A stretch of 64,000 bases of DNA, from assembly GCF_001696455.1 (NCBI RefSeq), contig NZ_MAUJ01000011.1, positions 62,001 to 126,000 of the forward strand. The letters are read 5' to 3'. The notes under the pieces were generated by a model. That model had not been told where the DNA came from and searched no databases. It worked only from the letters and a program-made list of their open reading frames with translations. Position 1 is the stretch's first letter. Each line of letters begins with the position of its first letter. Both the position numbers and the translations under genes were made by a program. This document shows, in pieces, positions 28,173 through 36,767 of this stretch. This stretch comes from Pseudoalteromonas luteoviolacea (GTDB lineage Bacteria > Pseudomonadota > Gammaproteobacteria > Enterobacterales > Alteromonadaceae).

Positions 28173-29105
28173 ATGGCAGGTATTTTAGACTCAGTTAACC
28201 AACGAACTCAGTTGGTGGGTCAAAACCGACTTGAACTATTACTCTTTCGTTTGAAGGGTCGCCAACGCTTCGGGATCAATGTTTTTAAAGTAAGAGAAGT
28301 ACTCCAGTGTCCACCTCTAACGGCTATGCCAAAATCTAATTCGTATGTTAGGGGCGTAGCACACATTCGTGGACAGACTATCTCTGTTATAGATATGTCT
28401 TTGGCTGTCGGTGGGCCGCCAATCGAGGATATCAAAAACTGCTTTGTCATCATCGCTGAATACAACCGTTCAGTTCAGGGCTTTTTGGTTGGCGCTGTAG
28501 AGCGAATTGTGAATATGAATTGGGAGCGCATTATGCCTCCACCTTCTGGCGCTGGTCGCTACTCATATGTAACTGCCGTGACGGAAATTGAAGAAGAATT
28601 AGTCGAAATTCTTGATGTCGAAAAAATCTTAAATGAGATTTGTCCAATAAACACAGAAGTAAGTGAAGACATCGTTGCTGATGGCGAGATGCAAAAAGAT
28701 CTTGGTGAGCGCATCGTCTTTATTGCTGATGATTCTGCTGTGGCAAGAAACCAAGTTAAACGAGCGCTTGAACCGCTCGGGGTCCAAACTGAGTTGGCTA
28801 AAAATGGTAAAGAAGCGCTTATACGCTTAAAAGAGATCGCAGAAGTAGACTGTCAAAATGACATCACTGAACGTGTTGGTCTGTTAATTTCTGACGTTGA
28901 AATGCCTGAAATGGATGGGTATACATTAACGGCAGAAATTAAAGCGGATCCAAAATTAGCACCTTTACATGTTATATTACATACTTCTCTCAGTGGTGTG
29001 TTTAATCAGGCTATGATCGAAAAGGTCGGTGCAGACGACTTTATCGCTAAATTTAACCCTGATGAACTGGCGTCGGCTGTGAAGAAATGGGTTCATTGTG
29101 ATTGA
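28173..29105 (+). CDS. cheV: Chemotaxis coupling/receiver protein CheV
   Basis: CheV couples chemoreceptors to CheA and carries its own phospho-acceptor domain for adaptation. The 310-residue protein has an N-terminal CheW-like domain (about 1-155, with LLFRLKGRQRFGINVFKVRE) and a C-terminal response-regulator domain (about 180-308) with the acidic pair IADDS, phosphorylated Asp241 (LLISDVEMPEMDGYT) and Lys in FIAKFNPDEL. A good ribosome binding site (TAGGAGAATGAA) precedes the ATG. cheR follows directly. Confidence 0.93.
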   Translation: MAGILDSVNQRTQLVGQNRLELLLFRLKGRQRFGINVFKVREVLQCPPLTAMPKSNSYVRGVAHIRGQTISVIDMSLAVGGPPIEDIKNCFVIIAEYNRSVQGFLVGAVERIVNMNWERIMPPPSGAGRYSYVTAVTEIEEELVEILDVEKILNEICPINTEVSEDIVADGEMQKDLGERIVFIADDSAVARNQVKRALEPLGVQTELAKNGKEALIRLKEIAEVDCQNDITERVGLLISDVEMPEMDGYTLTAEIKADPKLAPLHVILHTSLSGVFNQAMIEKVGADDFIAKFNPDELASAVKKWVHCD

Positions 29106-29122
29106 TAAGTGGCGGTATAACT

Positions 29123-29956
29123 TTGGAAAATAAACATCTTGAGCAAAGCGAGTACGATCAATTTCGCACGTTTTTAGAGCAGCAGTGTGGAATAGTGCTT
29201 GGTGATAACAAGCTATATTTGGTGAAGAGTCGGCTTGCGCCTTTGATGTCTCGATTCAATGTAGATTCTCTTTCGTCATTGGTGAGCAAAACTCTGAGTC
29301 CGCATGAACGCCAGCTACGAGCTGCCGTTGTGGATGCGATGACAACCAATGAAACATTATGGTTTCGTGACCAATATCCGTTTGAATTACTGAAAAAGAA
29401 AATTTACCCTGAATTTAAAGACTTGCGTCGACCTGTTAAAATTTGGTCTGCAGCAAGCTCTTCGGGTCAAGAGCCTTATTCAATTGCAATGTCGACAAGT
29501 GAATACCAGTCTCAAAACCCAGGTGCACTAAAAATGGGCGCTCAGGTTGTAGGCACTGATATTTCCAACACGATGCTTGATATGTGTAAGAATGCTGAAT
29601 ATGACGCATTAGCCCTAGCACGAGGCTTGTCGCCAGAAAGGCGCAAAAAATTCTTTATGGATAGTGGCAATGGCATGGCGAAAGTGGTTGACCCTATTCG
29701 CAAAATGGTAAATTTTAGACACTTAAATTTGCTGGATTCATATGCATTACTGGGTAAGTTTGATGTGATTTTTTGTCGCAATGTGCTTATCTATTTTTCA
29801 CCAGAAGTGAAAGCAAAGATAATTTCTCAGTTTGCCCAAGCGCTCAATCCGAATGGGTATCTGTTCTTAGGTGCATCTGAGTCTATGGCTGGTTTGAGTA
29901 ATGATTTTGAAATGCTGAGATGTAATCCCGGCATTATTTATCAGAAGAAATCGTAA
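29123..29956 (+). CDS. cheR: Chemotaxis methyltransferase CheR
   Basis: SAM-dependent methyltransferase that methylates glutamates of chemoreceptors. It has the CheR all-alpha N-domain (LEQSEYDQFRTFLEQQCGIV) and catalytic domain with TTNETLWFRD, the SAM motif IWSAASSSGQEPYSIAM, VVGTDIS and FDVIFCRNVLIYF. The frame opens at TTG 29102, overlapping the cheV stop. I prefer TTG 29123, which begins at the expected family position and has a GGCGG upstream, but neither has a strong ribosome binding site. Confidence 0.92.
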   Translation: MENKHLEQSEYDQFRTFLEQQCGIVLGDNKLYLVKSRLAPLMSRFNVDSLSSLVSKTLSPHERQLRAAVVDAMTTNETLWFRDQYPFELLKKKIYPEFKDLRRPVKIWSAASSSGQEPYSIAMSTSEYQSQNPGALKMGAQVVGTDISNTMLDMCKNAEYDALALARGLSPERRKKFFMDSGNGMAKVVDPIRKMVNFRHLNLLDSYALLGKFDVIFCRNVLIYFSPEVKAKIISQFAQALNPNGYLFLGASESMAGLSNDFEMLRCNPGIIYQKKS

Positions 29957-29960
29957 CAAG

Positions 29961-29989
29961 AAAAAAGCAGCCAATGAGCTGCTTTTTTT
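29961..29989. terminator. Bidirectional terminator between cheR and the synthase-like gene
   Basis: Eleven-bp stem (29961-29971 with 29978-29988) with A6 and T6 arms, between convergent genes, so it can end transcription from both sides. Confidence 0.9.
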
Positions 29990-30001
29990 ATGCATTACGA
30001 G

Positions 30002-31171
30002 CTAGCCCAAAACAACGTGCGGGATAAAACGGCTTAAATCTTGTGTTATTAAGCTCGTGTCTGCTCTTAACCCTATACCTGCAGGCTCGTCTCCGACTAC
30101 CCAACTGCCTATAACTACATGCTCGTCACCAAATTTGGGTAGTGGGCTGTAGGTTTGGTAGATGAACCCTTCTTCTCCGTAGTTTCCAGAGGATTGCGCA
30201 ATCACTTTGCCATTTTTGCATATTTCAATGTTGGCACCTTCACGAGAAAAAATCGGCTTTTTTACAACCCCTAGATGCGTTGGTAAAAGGTGCTTTTTAT
30301 CTGCAAAAAATGCTGGCAATAAATTGGGATGGTTTGGAAAGTACTGCCACAATAGCGGGAGTATGGCTTTATTTGACAATAAGGCTTTCCAAGAAGGTTC
30401 CAACCAAGCTGTTTTGCTGTGTAGGAGGGCACTTGAATACGCATCTTCAAACATGAATTCCCATGGATATAATTTAAAACACCAATTAATTAAAGTATCT
30501 TCTAAGTCGGTAAATTGACGCTTTTCATCAACCCCGATATCTTCGATATAAACAAACTGACTTCGGATACCAGCTTCAATGGCACAGCTTTTTAAATAGT
30601 CTACGGTTCCCTTATCTTCATCTGTGCCTTTACAGCAACTAAAATGCAAGCGCTTGGAGCGGTTCAGTTTGTGCAAATGTCTAAAACGATCAATGAGCTG
30701 CTCTTGTAGGCTGTTGAATTGATCCGATTGTCTGGGTAGCAACCCAGCTGAGACTTGTTGCTCAAGCCATATCCATTGCCAGTATGCCGACTCGAATAAA
30801 GAGGTGGGCGTATCGTAATTGGCCTCCAGTAGTTTTGCGTTGTGATTACCGTCATAACAAAGATCAAAACGGCCGTACAGATGAGGGTCCCGTCTTAGCC
30901 AAGAACGTCTGATCATATGCCAAAATGGCTCGGGGATAGCAAAACGCTGCATTAACTCATCGTCATCACACACCTTGTCGACAATGTGCAGTAACATTTG
31001 ATGCAGTTCAGCAGTTGGCGCTTCTATGCCTTGCTCTATTTGCCTGAGTGAAAACTGATAGTAGGCCTGTTCATCCCAGTAGGGCTCTCCATGCATAGTG
31101 TGAAATTTAAACCCGATTGCTTGAGCTTGCGCTCGCCAGTTTGAGCGTTCCTGAATGGGGACTTTTATCAT
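30002..31171 (-). CDS. Glutathionylspermidine synthase-like ATP-grasp protein
   Basis: A 389-residue cytoplasmic protein of the glutathionylspermidine synthase ATP-grasp family (YgiC/YjfC type). Visible are the N-terminal FKFHTMHGEPYWDEQAYY, the middle RFDLCYDGNHNAKLLEANYD-type motif, and the C-terminal ATP-grasp elements (VVKKPIFSREGANIEI, IYQTYSPLPKF). The family ligates amines or peptides. E. coli YgiC-type proteins lack the amidase half and their substrate is unknown. It is third in a leftward operon with DUF350 and DUF1190 genes, a conserved association. Confidence 0.88.
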   Translation of the reverse strand: MIKVPIQERSNWRAQAQAIGFKFHTMHGEPYWDEQAYYQFSLRQIEQGIEAPTAELHQMLLHIVDKVCDDDELMQRFAIPEPFWHMIRRSWLRRDPHLYGRFDLCYDGNHNAKLLEANYDTPTSLFESAYWQWIWLEQQVSAGLLPRQSDQFNSLQEQLIDRFRHLHKLNRSKRLHFSCCKGTDEDKGTVDYLKSCAIEAGIRSQFVYIEDIGVDEKRQFTDLEDTLINWCFKLYPWEFMFEDAYSSALLHSKTAWLEPSWKALLSNKAILPLLWQYFPNHPNLLPAFFADKKHLLPTHLGVVKKPIFSREGANIEICKNGKVIAQSSGNYGEEGFIYQTYSPLPKFGDEHVVIGSWVVGDEPAGIGLRADTSLITQDLSRFIPHVVLG

Positions 31172-31229
31172 TATGGTTATGCCGCTGGTTACGGTGTTTG
31201 TTTATGTAAGATATGAAATCAAGAAGGGG

Positions 31230-31823
31230 CTAACCACCCCAACTGCGACTGGTGGCACTACGACCGAAGCCGCCTCGGCTTTTGGTCTTTGTGACGACTT
31301 TGTTAGATTTAGCCCGGTAATTAATGGCCGAAGAGCTTACCATAGTTGTTCCAGTGGCGCTTGTGCTGGCAACGACGGTATTTTGAGCATTGCGATACTT
31401 AAAGTAGTCATCTTTACTTCGATATAAAGGCTTTGCACCCGAATAGTATTTGCCGCTCAAGAATGCCGCTTTCTTTCGCTTGCGTTTTTTCATGGCATCA
31501 AGGCCTTCATCAACGGCCTCAGCTAGAGCTGCTACCATAAAGCCGGCCATTAATGGCCGCCATATTCCGCCATTGTTATCGCACTGCTCGTAACCGAAAT
31601 CGCTTTCACACAGCTGTTCTGTTGCGTATTTTGGCGCTTCTGAGAGATGCCTGTTTTGCGCTTGCTCAAACTGAAACTCACAGGCGTCTTCTTCAATACC
31701 AAAAGAAGTACACTCATCAACATTTTTAAACAGTAGTGCCGACTCATCACTGTCACCACAACCGACAAGACCAGCACCAGCGCCCATCATTAAGGTCAGT
31801 TTGATATGCTTGCTGCGTTTCAT
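31230..31823 (-). CDS. DUF1190 (YgiB-family) lipoprotein
   Basis: A 197-residue lipoprotein with lipobox AGLVGC at about residue 22. It has a Cys-containing N-terminal part (VDECTSFGIEEDACEFQFEQ) typical of DUF1190, then a hydrophobic patch (RPLMAGFMVAALAEAVDEGL) and a basic Ser/Gly-rich tail ending SRSWGG. YgiB-family genes sit next to glutathionylspermidine-synthase-like genes in many proteobacteria, as here. Molecular function is unknown. Confidence 0.87.
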   Translation of the reverse strand: MKRSKHIKLTLMMGAGAGLVGCGDSDESALLFKNVDECTSFGIEEDACEFQFEQAQNRHLSEAPKYATEQLCESDFGYEQCDNNGGIWRPLMAGFMVAALAEAVDEGLDAMKKRKRKKAAFLSGKYYSGAKPLYRSKDDYFKYRNAQNTVVASTSATGTTMVSSSAINYRAKSNKVVTKTKSRGGFGRSATSRSWGG

Positions 31824-31832
31824 ATTGACTCC

Positions 31833-32237
31833 TTAATATGTCATGCAGGCAGCATTTAGGATTCCTGTTGCCAGAGATGCGCCACCTAAAAACAGACCCG
31901 CACTAATGTGGTTGTTTTCAATCTTTTGTGAAAGTAACGGCATGTATAAACGTACTAAAAAGAATGTAACTAACTGCATTACGCCTGCTATCACGCCCCA
32001 CAATGCAAAATCAATCAAAGATACAGCGTTGACCGCAGCACTGGCGACAGGGAGTGTAAACCCGATTAACGTACCACAAAAAGCGGCAGCTGCTGCTGGA
32101 TTATTATCTTTGACTAACCGCCACTCACAATGGGGGGTAATTTTAGTGTAGACAAATAAAAAGGTTAGAATGAGTAAGTAACCCAGGGCGAAATAGGCAA
32201 TAAAAGGAATAAATCCTTGTAAAGATTCCAATAACAT
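31833..32237 (-). CDS. DUF350 family membrane protein
   Basis: A 134-residue inner-membrane protein with four predicted helices (about 9-30, 47-70, 74-98 and 112-132). The conserved elements FCGTLIGFTLPVASAAVNAV and FALWGVIAGVMQLVTFFLVR mark DUF350 (YjfL-like). It is first in the operon with the DUF1190 lipoprotein and the ATP-grasp protein. No function is established. Confidence 0.85.
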   Translation of the reverse strand: MLLESLQGFIPFIAYFALGYLLILTFLFVYTKITPHCEWRLVKDNNPAAAAAFCGTLIGFTLPVASAAVNAVSLIDFALWGVIAGVMQLVTFFLVRLYMPLLSQKIENNHISAGLFLGGASLATGILNAACMTY

Positions 32238-32253
32238 CGAGCTTCCTTTTTCA

Positions 32254-32616
32254 TTATTCGTGTAGTGTTAAATTTTCTAATTCGCGGTGGAGTATATCAT
32301 CATCACCAATGTTTAATTCAATTAATCGTTTTAAGTGCGTTACGCTGTCTAGATCGATTTGCGCACAGTGCAGGCCAAGGTGAGCTTCTTCGATATGTCG
32401 TATTTCCACTTCCATACAAATTTCTACATCGCTTCCGGGCAAATTGAATTTCAGACTCGCGGGTTGTCCTTGAAGCGGGGTTAATCCAATAGGCATAGTG
32501 ATCAATGCACCATTTAATGACAAGTCAATAATTTCGCAATTATAGTCCCCGGTTGTCGTCATTAATGAGGCTTGATTTGAAAATAGGACTCGGGAAAATT
32601 TTCTGCGTTCTTTCAT
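32254..32616 (-). CDS. PilZ domain protein (probable c-di-GMP binder)
   Basis: A 120-residue single-domain PilZ protein. The c-di-GMP motifs are present: ERRKFSR at the N-terminus (RxxxR type) and DLSLNGALI (D/NxSxxG type). Proteins of this kind bind cyclic di-GMP and modulate motility or adhesion; the neighbouring flagellar and fimbrial genes fit but do not prove a link. It starts upstream of the DUF350 gene on the same strand, 16 bases apart. Confidence 0.85.
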   Translation of the reverse strand: MKERRKFSRVLFSNQASLMTTTGDYNCEIIDLSLNGALITMPIGLTPLQGQPASLKFNLPGSDVEICMEVEIRHIEEAHLGLHCAQIDLDSVTHLKRLIELNIGDDDILHRELENLTLHE

Positions 32617-32680
32617 AAGGGGGTCTCGTCATTTCGTTATCTAAAGTTTAGTCATTTTTTTGCAGACTAACCAGATATAA

Positions 32681-32706
32681 AAAAGCCCTGAACTCGTTCA
32701 GGGCTT
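32681..32706 (-). terminator. Terminator of ettA
   Basis: Ten-bp stem (32683-32692 with 32697-32706). On the minus strand it is followed by a run of T, 22 bases past the ettA stop. Confidence 0.9.
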
Positions 32707-32727
32707 CACATTCAGCTTGGCATTAAA

Positions 32728-34392
32728 TTAACCAATCTTTTTGTATTTGATACGCTTAGGTTCAGCCGCTTCTGCACCATACGTTTTCTTCAGCCATTCT
32801 TCATACTCAGTATAGTTACCATCGAAGAAGTTAATTTGACCTTCGTCACGGTAATCCAAGATATGCGTAGCAATACGGTCAAGGAACCAACGGTCGTGCG
32901 AAATACACATTACACAACCAGGGAACTCTAAAATAGCATTCTCCAGCGCGCGTAATGTTTCTACATCTAGGTCATTGGTCGGCTCATCCAGTAGGATAAC
33001 ATTACCACCAGCTTTAAGTAGTTTCGCTAAGTGCAGTCGATTGCGCTCACCACCTGATAGCTCTTTGACAAACTTTTGCTGGTCATTGCCTTTGAAGTTA
33101 AAGCGTCCAACATAAGCTCGGCTTGGAATTTCAAAGTTACCAATTTTAAGATTGTCTTGTCCGTCAGAAATTTCTTGGAAAACGGTATTACTGTCATCCA
33201 TATTGTCACGGAATTGTTCAACAGTTGCCAGTTCTACTGTTTCACCTACTTTAATCTCACCACTATCAGGCTGCTCTTCGCCACTCAGCATTTTAAATAA
33301 GGTTGACTTACCAGCACCGTTGGCACCGATAATGCCAACAATCGCGCCTTTGGGCATCGAGAAGCTCAAGTCGTCTATTAGTACGCGATCGCCAAACCCT
33401 TTCTTAAGGTTGCTTACTTCAATGACCTGATCGCCTAAACGAGGACCCGGTGGAATGAATAGTTCGTTGGTCTCATTACGCTTTTGATAATCAGACTGTT
33501 GAAGCTCAGTAAACTGTGCCATACGTGCTTTTGATTTAGCTTGGCGGCCTTTTGGATTGGAGCGGACCCATTCAAGTTCTTTCTCAATCGACTTCTGGCG
33601 TGCTTTTTCTGATTTCTCTTCTTGCTTAAGACGCGCGTCTTTTTGTTCTAACCAAGATGTGTAGTTGCCTTCCCAAGGAATACCATGTCCTCGGTCAAGT
33701 TCTAATATCCAACCTGCTACATTATCTAAGAAGTATCGGTCGTGGGTAATAGCAACGACGGTCCCTTCATAATCATGTAGGAATCGTTCTAACCAAGCCA
33801 CAGATTCAGCATCTAAGTGGTTGGTTGGTTCATCCAGTAGTAACATATCTGGTTTTTCAAGCAGTAAGCGGCATATGGCGACACGGCGTCTTTCACCACC
33901 CGATAGATGCTCAATTTTAGCATCCCACTCTGGCAAGCGTAGTGCATCAGCAGCACGTTCTAGTGCATTATCTAAGTTGTGACCATCATGCGCCTGAATA
34001 ATCGCTTCCAGTTCACCTTGTTCTTTGGCTAAAGCGTCAAAGTCTGCACCATCCATTGCGTATTCTGCATACACCTCATCCAGACGAGTCAGCGCCGTTT
34101 TTACTTCGCTTACCGCTTCTTCGATGGTTTCACGCACCGTTTTGCTTTCGTCCAGTACTGGTTCTTGAGGCAAGTAGCCGATTTTAGTACCAGGTTGAGG
34201 GCGAGCCTCACCTTCAAACTCTGTGTCTACACCAGCCATAATGCGCAGCAGGGTAGACTTACCTGCGCCATTTAAACCCAGCACGCCTATTTTTGCGCCT
34301 GGGAAAAAGCACAGAGAGATATCTTTAAGAATTGTACGCTTAGGTGGAACAACTTTGCTCACCCGCGACATTGTATAAATATATTGAGCCAT
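32728..34392 (-). CDS. ettA: Energy-dependent translational throttle protein EttA (ABC-F)
   Basis: ABC-F ATPase that binds the ribosomal E site and gates the first elongation step according to ATP/ADP. The 554 residues hold two ABC domains: Walker A GLNGAGKS (39-46) and GANGAGKS, signature motifs LSGGERRRVAI and LSGGERNRLHL, Walker B LLLDEPTNHLD and ILLDEPTNDLD, and the linker between them with the EttA arm (residues ~95-140). Length and start (MAQYIYTMSRVSKVVPPKR) are standard. It is the last core gene before the phage-tail locus. Confidence 0.97.
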   Translation of the reverse strand: MAQYIYTMSRVSKVVPPKRTILKDISLCFFPGAKIGVLGLNGAGKSTLLRIMAGVDTEFEGEARPQPGTKIGYLPQEPVLDESKTVRETIEEAVSEVKTALTRLDEVYAEYAMDGADFDALAKEQGELEAIIQAHDGHNLDNALERAADALRLPEWDAKIEHLSGGERRRVAICRLLLEKPDMLLLDEPTNHLDAESVAWLERFLHDYEGTVVAITHDRYFLDNVAGWILELDRGHGIPWEGNYTSWLEQKDARLKQEEKSEKARQKSIEKELEWVRSNPKGRQAKSKARMAQFTELQQSDYQKRNETNELFIPPGPRLGDQVIEVSNLKKGFGDRVLIDDLSFSMPKGAIVGIIGANGAGKSTLFKMLSGEEQPDSGEIKVGETVELATVEQFRDNMDDSNTVFQEISDGQDNLKIGNFEIPSRAYVGRFNFKGNDQQKFVKELSGGERNRLHLAKLLKAGGNVILLDEPTNDLDVETLRALENAILEFPGCVMCISHDRWFLDRIATHILDYRDEGQINFFDGNYTEYEEWLKKTYGAEAAEPKRIKYKKIG

Positions 34393-34967
34393 CTATATAG
34401 TCCAACTAATTTTTTGATTTCCGCTATTGTAGTTACAACTTAATAAGCATTCAACGTGGCGAAAGAGATATCGTGATACGGATTTGCTAATTTCATGAGT
34501 ATGAATGTACACGATTTATACGGTCTTCGTCCCTTTATTGGAAAGGGATGTGGCGAAAATTAGAATGGTGTTGTATTGATTTGTAACTAATACACTTAAA
34601 GGAGGAATTTTTATTCCAACTCCTTATTTTTCTTAGCTCATTGTTCTTAGGGCATTTTTGACCTGTTTTAATCCCAGAAAAACGGTATTATTTACCTATG
34701 CTCGGCAAAGCTACGAAGTAAAGTTGTTACATTTTATAGAATGAACTCTTCCACAAATTTATTTACAAAACGAAGGGGGCAGTTGTTAACCGCCTCGTTA
34801 ATCAATGTACCTTTAATAATTAAACACCTCATCATATAAATCAGAAAAATTTTTTAATAGTCTCAAGTACGAGGTTATTTTCGAACCTTTTTAGACGGAA
34901 AATATCAATTATAAAGCGACAAAAATAATAATTATAAGCTCATTTGGAAAACTCGGTAAGGAAAGCA
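34393..34967. other. 575-bp AT-rich gap between ettA and the tail locus
   Basis: No gene found. It must contain the ettA promoter and the promoter/operator of the HTH regulator. Two small inverted repeats are visible: AAGGAG/CTCCTT at 34599-34625 with an inner GAAT/ATTC, and AGGTT-N7-AACCT at 34872-34888. Neither is strong enough to name. This is the left boundary of the phage-derived block. Confidence 0.4.
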
Positions 34968-35243
34968 ATGATGCAGTTAAGTTACTCACCAAATAGGATT
35001 TTTAAGCAAAGAAGAGCTCCACTTGGGGCTGAGATACTCCGTTTTGCAAGACGTTTACGTGGATACACTCAAGCAGAGTCTGCAGCTAGCTACGGTATCG
35101 AAGAACGCACATTGCGGCGCTGGGAAAATAAGGAATACAGCCCTAAGTGGAATGATGTAGTTGGCTTAGTAGAAGATGTTTACTCATTAGATATTTTAGA
35201 AGTAATAGGAAAGCTAAATGATAGCAACTCAGATAACCATTAA
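34968..35243 (+). CDS. Small HTH regulator at the head of the tail locus
   Basis: About 91 residues from ATG 34968 or 34971, with AAGGA just upstream; the frame is open to TTG 34944. A helix-turn-helix is visible around residues 20-60 (AEILRFARRLRGYTQAESAA, then YGIEERTLRRWENKEYSPKW), of the Cro/XRE kind in which GYTQ...A..GI...TLRRWE forms the DNA-reading unit. It would regulate the lysis/tail operon, or act as a repressor. It lacks the peptidase domain of LexA-like phage repressors. The next gene overlaps it by 26 bases. Confidence 0.72.
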   Translation: MMQLSYSPNRIFKQRRAPLGAEILRFARRLRGYTQAESAASYGIEERTLRRWENKEYSPKWNDVVGLVEDVYSLDILEVIGKLNDSNSDNH

Positions 35244-35577
35244 ACAGATCAGAAGTGCACTTAGACGTTGGGGAAAGTTTTGGCGTCAACGCGAACTTGG
35301 TAAAGGGTTTAGCCGTCAAGCTGTTACAGAGCAAACTGGCGGTGGGCGAAGTAATTACTTTTCTAGCGATATGATGAGTGTCCCTGAGGAAATTGAACTC
35401 ATAGGACAATTAATAGCTAAGTTGCGACCAGAGTGTATTCGTGCAATACGAGCCAAATACTTACTGGACATGGAGCTAAGTCAAGCCGCAAAAATGCTTG
35501 GCTTTGATACCAAACGTTCGGCCGAGTTTTGGTTAATTAAAGCTGAAAGAGCATTAATGCTGGAGCTTAGTTATTAG
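35218..35577 (+). CDS. Putative antitermination protein, Q-like
   Basis: A 119-residue basic protein. The N-terminal IRSALRRWGKFWRQRE, a middle acidic segment with VPEEIELIGQLIAKLRPECI, and the C-terminal sigma4-like HTH (RAIRAKYLLDMELSQAAKML then DTKRSAEFWLIKAERAL) follow the pattern of lambdoid/P22 antitermination protein Q (RWG..., ID..VARL, LL..YYV.G.S...IA, AE). Its position right before the lysis genes is where late regulators sit. A role in reading through the many downstream hairpins is my inference. It could instead be an ArpU/RinA-type activator. Confidence 0.5.
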   Translation: MIATQITIKQIRSALRRWGKFWRQRELGKGFSRQAVTEQTGGGRSNYFSSDMMSVPEEIELIGQLIAKLRPECIRAIRAKYLLDMELSQAAKMLGFDTKRSAEFWLIKAERALMLELSY

Positions 35578-35590
35578 AATAGGAAAATAA

Positions 35591-36010
35591 ATGTCAATTA
35601 TGAATACAGTGGAGCAAATAAAAAAGCATGAAGGGTATCGGCGCTACCCGTATTACTGCACGGGTGGTAAGTTGACCATCGGGTATGGCAGAAACTTGGA
35701 TAGCAAAGGCGTTGATCAGGAAGAAGCAGAATATTTGCTTGCTCAAGATGTACAAAACGCGCTAGCTGGGGTTAAGCGCCGCATAAATGTAAGTCATTGT
35801 AATGAAGCCCGCCTCGCTGTTCTGACCAATATGGCCTTCAATATTGGGCTGCAAGGTGTAATGGGGTTTAAAAAGATGTTAGGGCATGTCGAGCATGGCA
35901 AGTTCGAAGAAGCGGCGTTAGAAATGCTGGACAGCCGTTGGGCGAAGCAAGTGCCTAATCGAGCACAAGAGTTAGCTCAACAAATGTTAACTGGAGAGTG
36001 GCAGTCATGA
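35591..36010 (+). CDS. Phage-type endolysin (GH24 lysozyme, E-C-T triad)
   Basis: A 139-residue muramidase that cleaves peptidoglycan. It shows the T4/P22 lysozyme pattern KKHEGYRRYPYYCTGGK-LTIGYG. The catalytic spacing E14-x8-C23-x5-T29 matches the phage endolysin triad E-x8-D/C-x5-T, with Cys in place of the more common Asp. There is no signal-arrest segment at the N-terminus, so it needs the adjacent holin to cross the membrane. Its stop overlaps the holin start by four bases (ATGA). Confidence 0.88.
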   Translation: MSIMNTVEQIKKHEGYRRYPYYCTGGKLTIGYGRNLDSKGVDQEEAEYLLAQDVQNALAGVKRRINVSHCNEARLAVLTNMAFNIGLQGVMGFKKMLGHVEHGKFEEAALEMLDSRWAKQVPNRAQELAQQMLTGEWQS

Positions 36011-36405
36011 GTTGGTTAGCCAGCTTATTTGTAAGTGATGTTCGCGAACCACTACAAATTGTCGGAAATATTATTGACGATCTGTACACCAGTGAAGAAG
36101 AGGTGCTTGAGCAGCAAGTTTTAAAGGCGCGCATGCTGGCAAAGCAAAGTGAAATACAAGCGCAAATCAATTCAGTCCAAGCGGGCCATCGTAGTGCATT
36201 TGTCGCAGGGGCGAGACCATTTTTGATGTGGGTTTGCGGTTTAGGTTTTCTGTTTGCATTTGTAATAAACCCCATCTTGCAATGGGTACTGCCACAATAT
36301 GGCGCACCAGAGTTACCACTTGATGTGATGCTTGAATTGACCTTGGGCATGCTTGGTTTAGCAGGTTTGAGAACGATTGAGAAGATAAAAGGAGTCGCTA
36401 AGTGA
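36007..36405 (+). CDS. Three-TM phage holin
   Basis: About 132 residues from ATG 36007, overlapping the endolysin stop as ATGA, with GGAGAG upstream. It resembles the 3TM holin family: an amphipathic N-terminal part (REPLQIVGNIIDDLYTSEEE), the conserved ARPFLMWVCGLGFLFAFVIN, and a last segment LTLGMLGLAGLRTIEKIKG. It would form the membrane lesion that lets the endolysin reach the wall and release particles. Confidence 0.82.
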   Translation: MSWLASLFVSDVREPLQIVGNIIDDLYTSEEEVLEQQVLKARMLAKQSEIQAQINSVQAGHRSAFVAGARPFLMWVCGLGFLFAFVINPILQWVLPQYGAPELPLDVMLELTLGMLGLAGLRTIEKIKGVAK

Positions 36406-36650
36406 GACAGCCTGACAATTGGCAAATGAAAAAGGAGTTAAATTTAGCCCATATTTTAACGACGATTGCTTTGGTGGTTTCTGGAATTTTGTATTTAAAT
36501 GATTTGGATAAACGGATTACGTCCAACAAGCAAGAGCTTGCACATTTAAAACAAATTCGTAAAGAAGACCAAAAGCGTATAGAGAAACGTTTGGACTCTA
36601 TTGATGAAAAGCTTGATGCCTTATTAAGCGCCAAACGTAACGGCCTGTAA
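36402..36650 (+). CDS. Small membrane protein with coiled coil, lysis-associated
   Basis: An 82-residue protein starting at GTG 36402, overlapping the holin stop as GTGA. One transmembrane helix (about 15-33) is followed by a charged coiled coil (34-78, heptads such as LDKRITSNKQELAHLKQI). Position directly after endolysin and holin suggests a spanin-like or lysis-accessory role, but family members next to 3TM holins are uncharacterised, and I cannot show spanin function. Confidence 0.6.
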   Translation: MRQPDNWQMKKELNLAHILTTIALVVSGILYLNDLDKRITSNKQELAHLKQIRKEDQKRIEKRLDSIDEKLDALLSAKRNGL

Positions 36651-36767
36651 ACCTCTTACGGAGCCTACATTTTTCCAACTTTGTAATTAAGCACTGAAGA
36701 TAGTCGGCACTAATTGATAGAGTCGAGTGTGCGTTCGTGTGCAAAAAATTTAGCAAGGAGACGAATT

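Noticed and set aside
35955..36425. Minus-strand open frame of 156 codons across the holin gene
   Set aside because: Overlaps a well-supported lysis gene pair with coupled starts and has no start signal or known product.
36714..36767. Longer N-terminus for J1 from TTG 36714
   Set aside because: No ribosome binding site there; TTG 36768 has AAGGAG upstream and matches the start of the J3 paralogue.
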